Origin: DASZCR01 sp035942915
Lineage (GTDB): Bacteria; Acidobacteriota; Blastocatellia; Pyrinomonadales; Pyrinomonadaceae
DNA: 19,156 nucleotides
Direction of reading: 5' to 3'
Assembly: GCA_035942915.1 (NCBI GenBank)
Contig: DASZCR010000080.1
Coordinates: 1 to 19,156, forward strand
Notes under the pieces: model-generated
What the model was told of the DNA's origin: nothing
What the model saw: the letters and a program-made list of their open reading frames with translations, nothing else
Databases searched by the model: none
Made by a program: the position numbers and the translations under genes
Part shown: piece by piece, positions 15,520 to 19,156 of the stretch
How positions within the stretch are numbered: position 1 is the stretch's first letter
Layout: every line of letters starts with the position of its first letter

Positions 15520-15912
15520 TTGACGACACACAGGCAGACGCCACGACCGACCGACGCCGAGCTGGAAATTCTCAAGGTGCTCTGGCAGCGCGGGGCGAGC
15601 ACGGTGCGCGAGGTGCACGACGTTTTGAACGAGTCGCGCCCGACCGGCTACACGACCGTGCTGAAGCTCATGCAGATTATGTCCGAGAAGGGTTTGGTGA
15701 GCCGCGACGAGGGACAGCGGGCGCACGTCTACGAAGCGCGTCTGGCGCAGGAGCAGACCGAACGGCAGATGGTCGGCGACCTTCTGGAACGCGTCTTCGA
15801 CGGTTCGGCGTCGAAACTCGTCATGCAGGCACTGGCAACGAAGAAGACCAGCGCGCGAGAGTTGACGGCCATTCGTCAACTGTTGAGCGAATTTGAGGAG
15901 GAAGCGAAATGA
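15520..15912 (+). CDS. BlaI/MecI/CopY-family winged-helix repressor
   Basis: A 130-residue transcriptional repressor. The N-terminal winged helix (residues about 8-75) contains PTDAELEILKVLW, the family signature, and GYTTVLKLMQIMSEKGLVSR, the recognition-helix region. The C-terminal half is helical and would dimerise; in BlaI proteins the sensor protease triggers cleavage in this half. Start is TTG at 15520, supported by GGGGAG (15508-15513) 6 nt upstream; no in-frame ATG fits. The stop overlaps the start of the M56 gene by 4 nt (ATGA), so translation is coupled. Two palindromic operators over its promoter point to autorepression of the three-gene cluster. No beta-lactamase gene is nearby, so the target is probably this operon and others elsewhere. 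Confidence 0.93.
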   Translation: MTTHRQTPRPTDAELEILKVLWQRGASTVREVHDVLNESRPTGYTTVLKLMQIMSEKGLVSRDEGQRAHVYEARLAQEQTERQMVGDLLERVFDGSASKLVMQALATKKTSARELTAIRQLLSEFEEEAK

Positions 15913-17948
15913 ACGCGTTTGAGACGCTGCTTGAGAACCCTTTTGTCCAGACGCTCGGTTGGACGCTGTTGCATTTCCTGTGGCAGGGCGCGCTCGTCGC
16001 CATTCTCTTTGCCAACCTGCAAGCCGTCCTGCGCCGTCGCTCGGCCAACCTGCGTTATGCGCTCTCCTGCGCGGCGATGCTCCTGATGCTGGCGCTGCCC
16101 ATCACGACCTTCTGCGTGCTCAGTCTTAATGCGGAGACGGGCGCACAGACGATGCCCGCCACGCAGACGACCGTCGAGGAAGTGGCCTCTCGTCCGACGG
16201 ACACGGCCGTCAATCCGACGACCGACAGTTATGCGGCGACGGCACGCCGGACAGAAGACGCTTCCTTGATACCGACCGTGTGGCGGCGCGGCGAGATGGC
16301 GCGGCGGCTGCAAGGTCTGTTGCCCTGGGCAGTCGGCACGTGGGTCTTGGGAGTGCTGCTCCTGTCGCTGCGCATGGCGGGCGGTTGGGCTTTCGCGCAG
16401 AGGTTGAAGCGCAAGCAGACGACGCTCGCTCCCGAAGAATGGCAGGAGCGCCTGCGTGATTTATGCGTGCGCCTGCGTGTGACGCGTCCTGTGCGTCTGT
16501 GCCAATCGTTGCTCGTCGAAGTGCCGACCGTGATTGGTTGGCTTGAGCCGGTCGTCCTCGTCCCCGTGCGCGCTTTGACCGGCATGACGCCCGAACAACT
16601 CGAAGCCCTGCTCGCGCACGAACTGGCGCACATACGTCGTCACGACTATCTCGTCAACCTCTTTCAGACGGCGGTCGAAACGCTGCTCTTTTATCATCCG
16701 GCGGTCTGGTGGGTGTCGCACCAGATGAGGGTCGAGCGCGAGAACTGTTGCGACGATGCGGCGGTCGCGGCCTGCGGCGACGTGCTCGTCTACGCGCGCG
16801 CTCTGACCGAACTCGAACAACTGCGGATGGGCTACGACGCGCCCGCGATGGCCGTTGCCGCTTCGGGCGGCTCGCTCGTCGAGCGCATCGGGCGGCTGGT
16901 GAAGATGCCCGCGCCCCGCTCGCAACGCTCTTCGCCCCTGCTGGCGGGCTTCATCGCCGCCGCCACCCTGCTCTGCGTCTGGGCAGGCACGCGCCCCGGC
17001 GTCTCGGCGCACGCCAGCGCAGCCGCGCTCGGCAGCATCGCTCAGCAGCCTTCGGCCGACGAGTCTGCGACGCAGGATGAGACGCTCCGCGACGCTCAGT
17101 CGCCGCAGCGTGCGGACGAGAAGCCGGAGGCGGATGAGGAGGAGGAGGCGCAAAAGAATCAGGACGAAGAAGAGGAAGAGCTCGACGTGTCGGGGATTGA
17201 GGACGAAGCTGAGGCGATGTCGGAAGAAGCCGAAGAGCTCGCCGAGGCGGAAGTGCCTGCTGAACCCGGCGAGCAGGACAAGGACGAAGAGGAGAAGCAG
17301 GCGCGCGACGCTGCCGCCCCGCGCGGCGACTACATTGACGAGTTGGCGGCCGAAGGCTACACGAATCTCTCCGTCAACCAACTCATCGACCTCAGGGTTC
17401 ACGGCGTCAGCGCCGACTACATCCGGCGGATGCGTGCGCTCGGTTTCGATAAGTTGCCGGTCAACAAATTGGTCGCGCTCAAGATACACGGCGTCTCGGC
17501 CGAAACCGTCGAGTCGATGCGCAGCGCAGGCTTCGACAAGCTTTCGCCCGACCAGCTTCTCTCCGTCCGCATACACGGCCTCTCGCCCGCCTACGTCCGC
17601 GAGATGCGCTCGCGTCTCGGCAGCGGTCTGACGTTCAACCAACTGCTGGCGCTCAAGATTCATGGCGTGAACCCGGACTACATCGAGTCGATGAAGTCGG
17701 CCGGCTTCGGCAACGTGTCGGCCGACAGGCTAACGTCGGCGAAGATTCACGGCGTCACGCCGGAGTTTGCACGCGCGATGGCCGCGACAGGCTACCCGAA
17801 CCTCTCGCTGGACAAACTAATCGGCCTGCGCATTCACGGCGTCACGCCGGAGTTCGTGCGGACGGTGCGCGCGCGCGGCTTCGACGACCTCACGGTCGAG
17901 CAGTTAATGCATCTGAAACGGCTCGGAATCATCAAGCCGACCAACTAA
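15909..17948 (+). CDS. BlaR1-type M56 zinc metallopeptidase with C-terminal IHGV repeat array
   Basis: A 679-residue membrane sensor-protease. TM helices lie at about 12-36, 47-70, 138-160 and 344-365. The zinc site is H237-E238-L-A-H241 with third ligand E278 in the ENCCDD (ExxxD) motif, so the peptidase should be active. In BlaR1 the protease faces the cytoplasm and inactivates BlaI after an external ligand binds. Here there is no penicillin-binding sensor domain after the last TM. Instead residues about 375-474 are a very acidic, probably disordered linker, and residues 475-679 are seven tandem 29-residue repeats (IHGV core). The array should lie outside the membrane. GAGGAGGA lies 6 nt before the ATG, which overlaps the blaI stop. 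The third gene of the cluster encodes the same repeats. Confidence 0.92.
   Translation: MNAFETLLENPFVQTLGWTLLHFLWQGALVAILFANLQAVLRRRSANLRYALSCAAMLLMLALPITTFCVLSLNAETGAQTMPATQTTVEEVASRPTDTAVNPTTDSYAATARRTEDASLIPTVWRRGEMARRLQGLLPWAVGTWVLGVLLLSLRMAGGWAFAQRLKRKQTTLAPEEWQERLRDLCVRLRVTRPVRLCQSLLVEVPTVIGWLEPVVLVPVRALTGMTPEQLEALLAHELAHIRRHDYLVNLFQTAVETLLFYHPAVWWVSHQMRVERENCCDDAAVAACGDVLVYARALTELEQLRMGYDAPAMAVAASGGSLVERIGRLVKMPAPRSQRSSPLLAGFIAAATLLCVWAGTRPGVSAHASAAALGSIAQQPSADESATQDETLRDAQSPQRADEKPEADEEEEAQKNQDEEEEELDVSGIEDEAEAMSEEAEELAEAEVPAEPGEQDKDEEEKQARDAAAPRGDYIDELAAEGYTNLSVNQLIDLRVHGVSADYIRRMRALGFDKLPVNKLVALKIHGVSAETVESMRSAGFDKLSPDQLLSVRIHGLSPAYVREMRSRLGSGLTFNQLLALKIHGVNPDYIESMKSAGFGNVSADRLTSAKIHGVTPEFARAMAATGYPNLSLDKLIGLRIHGVTPEFVRTVRARGFDDLTVEQLMHLKRLGIIKPTN
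17331..17945 (+). repeat. seven 87-bp (29-residue) IHGV repeats in the M56 sensor
   Basis: Repeats start at 17331, 17418, 17505, 17592, 17679, 17766 and 17853; the last is 31 residues. Consensus by position: 1 F/Y, 2 V/I, 5 M, 9 G, 10 F/Y, 13 L, 17 K/Q, 18 L, 21 L, 22 K/R, 23-26 IHGV, 27 T/S, 28 P, 29 E. Repeat 4 lacks the G-F/Y pair, and the last replaces IHGV with RLGI, a likely capping unit. The pattern suggests two short helices per unit (solenoid), by inference. Confidence 0.93.
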
Positions 17949-17986
17949 CAGTCAACAGATAGAACCCGAATTTTGGAGGAAGTGAA

Positions 17987-19111
17987 ATGGACGGCAAAGT
18001 AACCCTAAGAGCGGCCAAGCGCGTCACCGCCTGCGCGCTCATCGTGCTGGCGTGCTGCGTCGGCTACGCGACAACATCGAACGTCAACGTGGTCGAAGCG
18101 GGCGTCGAACCCCTCTTCGTGCAGGAGACGTTGACGGGGCAGTGGATGGTCGAAGTGAGAGAGGCGAGCAGCAACAGCGACGAAGAGCTGCGGCTCACCA
18201 TCTCGCGCCGCGACGAGAAGAACTTCGGCAACATGATGTCGTCGAACGGCATCGGCCTCGGACAGTTGCGCGGGCTGACGCGCGAGCAGATTAACTCGCC
18301 GTCGGGCACGACCGTCCAGTTCGCCATCCAGCGCGACGCCGGGACGCTCGCCTGCGAAGGCTGGTTCAAGCAGGGGCGCGGCTCCGGCCACTTCACCTTC
18401 ACGCCCAACATGGCCTTCATCAGCGAACTGAGGAATCAGGGCTTCGACGACGTGCCCTCCAACAAGCTCTTCTCGATGGCCGTCCACGACATCAGCATCG
18501 CCTTTATCAACGAGATGAAGTCGCTCGGATTCGAGAATCTCAAGCTCGACCAGCTCTTCGCCCTCCGCATTCACGGCGTCAGCCGCGCTTACGTCAACGA
18601 CATGAAGGCCATCGGCTACGACAACATCCCCGTCGATAAACTTGTGGCCTTGCGCATTCACGGCGTCACGCCGCGCTACGTGCAGAGCTTCAAGGGCGTC
18701 TTCAACGAACCGCTTCCACTCAACAAACTGCTCTCGATGAAAATTCACGGCGTCACGCGCGAGTACATCGAAGAGACGAAGGCGATGGGGTTGCGCGACG
18801 TGTCGATAGACAAAATCACTTCGATGAAGATTCACGGCGTGACGGCCGAGTTCGCACGGCAGTTCGAGGCGCTCGGCTACACAGACCTCTCGATTGACAA
18901 ACTGGTCTCAATGAAAATTCACGGCGTCACGCCGGAGTTCGTCCGCGACATGAAGGCGGCGGGCTACGACCGCCTGACGGTCAATCAACTCCTGAGCATG
19001 CGGATTCACGGCGTCGATGTCGCTTTCGTCGAGAAGGCGCGTGCGCGCGGACTCCGCGACCTCTCGGTCGAAGACCTCGTCAACCTGCGCATTCACGGCA
19101 TCGTCAAGTAA
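17987..19111 (+). CDS. exported IHGV-repeat protein paired with the M56 sensor
   Basis: A 374-residue protein with ATG 17987 and a near-ideal GGAGGA (17975-17980) 6 nt upstream. Residues about 5-28 are a basic-then-hydrophobic export signal (ALIVLACCVGYA). The VLAC/C context is a poor lipobox, so it could be a lipoprotein or a freely secreted protein. Residues about 45-140 form a small, probably beta-sheet domain starting TGQWMVEV, with LRGLTREQI, AGTLACEGWFKQGRGSGHF and a final FTPN. Residues 144-374 are eight 29-residue IHGV repeats like those in the preceding sensor. It is 38 bp after the M56 stop and probably in the same operon under the BlaI-type repressor. Function is unknown; a role as ligand, co-sensor or decoy for the M56 array is inferred from shared repeats and position. 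I have seen related repeat proteins beside M56 genes in Acidobacteriota. Confidence 0.85.
   Translation: MDGKVTLRAAKRVTACALIVLACCVGYATTSNVNVVEAGVEPLFVQETLTGQWMVEVREASSNSDEELRLTISRRDEKNFGNMMSSNGIGLGQLRGLTREQINSPSGTTVQFAIQRDAGTLACEGWFKQGRGSGHFTFTPNMAFISELRNQGFDDVPSNKLFSMAVHDISIAFINEMKSLGFENLKLDQLFALRIHGVSRAYVNDMKAIGYDNIPVDKLVALRIHGVTPRYVQSFKGVFNEPLPLNKLLSMKIHGVTREYIEETKAMGLRDVSIDKITSMKIHGVTAEFARQFEALGYTDLSIDKLVSMKIHGVTPEFVRDMKAAGYDRLTVNQLLSMRIHGVDVAFVEKARARGLRDLSVEDLVNLRIHGIVK
18416..19108 (+). repeat. eight 87-bp (29-residue) IHGV repeats in the exported protein
   Basis: Repeats start at 18416, 18503, 18590, 18677, 18764, 18851, 18938 and 19025 (last one 28 residues). Repeat 1 is divergent (AVHDI in place of IHGV) and repeat 4 lacks the G-F/Y pair (FKGVFNEPL). 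The final unit ends RIHGIVK. Repeats 4-7 align in order with repeats 4-7 of the M56 sensor. Confidence 0.93.
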
Positions 19112-19150
19112 CAGCCGACCGGCGCAAAGCTCAATAAGGCCGGAGTGGTG

Positions 19151-19156
19151 ATGAGA
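19151..19156 (+). CDS. possible start of a further gene at the window edge
   Basis: An ATG at 19151 follows CGGAG (19141-19145) at 5-nt spacing, 39 bp after the repeat-protein stop. Only two codons (M-R) are visible, so this is a ribosome-binding-site argument only. If real, the blaI-type operon would have a fourth gene. Confidence 0.3.

Noticed and set aside
16461..17663. 400-residue minus-strand frame opposite the M56 gene
   Set aside because: It reads the reverse complement of the zinc-peptidase and repeat array; its apparent repetition simply mirrors the 87-bp coding repeats.
15909..17948. True beta-lactam sensor BlaR1
   Set aside because: No class D beta-lactamase-like domain (no SxxK...KTG pattern) follows the last membrane helix; the C-terminus is a linker plus repeats.
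17331..19108. Regular 87-bp repeats as a CRISPR-like or non-coding satellite array
   Set aside because: Repeats are in frame, degenerate at the DNA level but conserved in protein, have no unique spacers, and lie inside genes with good starts.

Overview
The window is about 19.2 kb of GC-rich, densely coding bacterial chromosome with both strands in use. I infer an Acidobacteriota genome, probably near Blastocatellia/Pyrinomonadaceae. The grounds are the two-subunit glycine decarboxylase (gcvPA + gcvPB), the high GC content, and a BlaI/M56-peptidase pair carrying C-terminal IHGV repeats, a type I associate with that phylum. This placement rests on family knowledge and was not tested by a search. 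I saw no insertion sequence, phage gene, CRISPR array or rRNA. No gene-free stretch exceeds 300 bases; the longest is the 246-bp divergent gap 15274-15519.

Layout. Positions 1-109 (minus) hold the N-terminus of an APC-type amino-acid permease. Next is a LysA-like PLP decarboxylase (minus, from 1604). Divergent from it lies a plus-strand run: a class V aminotransferase-like protein, a GH43 glycosidase with extra C-terminal domains, and a GH1-like glycosidase. None of these three has a signal peptide, so they look cytoplasmic. Then come tRNA-Gly(CCC) with its own promoter and a strong terminator, a lipoprotein-like gene behind a sigma54-type promoter match, and a small CPCC/coiled-coil protein.

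From 7955 to 15273 everything reads on the minus strand. In transcription order: gcvT, gcvH, gcvPA, gcvPB (the T, H and P proteins of the glycine cleavage system; the L protein is not in the window), a DUF2569-type membrane protein, and an exported alpha/beta-hydrolase with a TPR tail. An 8-bp periodic repeat fills the gcvPA-gcvPB gap.

The most interesting region is 15441-19111 (plus). It encodes a BlaI-type repressor with two operator-like palindromes over its own promoter, and a 4-bp-overlapping BlaR1-type M56 zinc-peptidase sensor. In the sensor the usual penicillin-binding domain is replaced by an acidic linker plus seven 29-residue IHGV repeats. The third gene encodes an exported protein with eight repeats of the same kind. 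The two arrays align repeat for repeat over repeats 4-7, including an aberrant fourth repeat. The arrangement suggests a repressor/protease signalling module with a paired extracytoplasmic repeat protein, in place of beta-lactam sensing.
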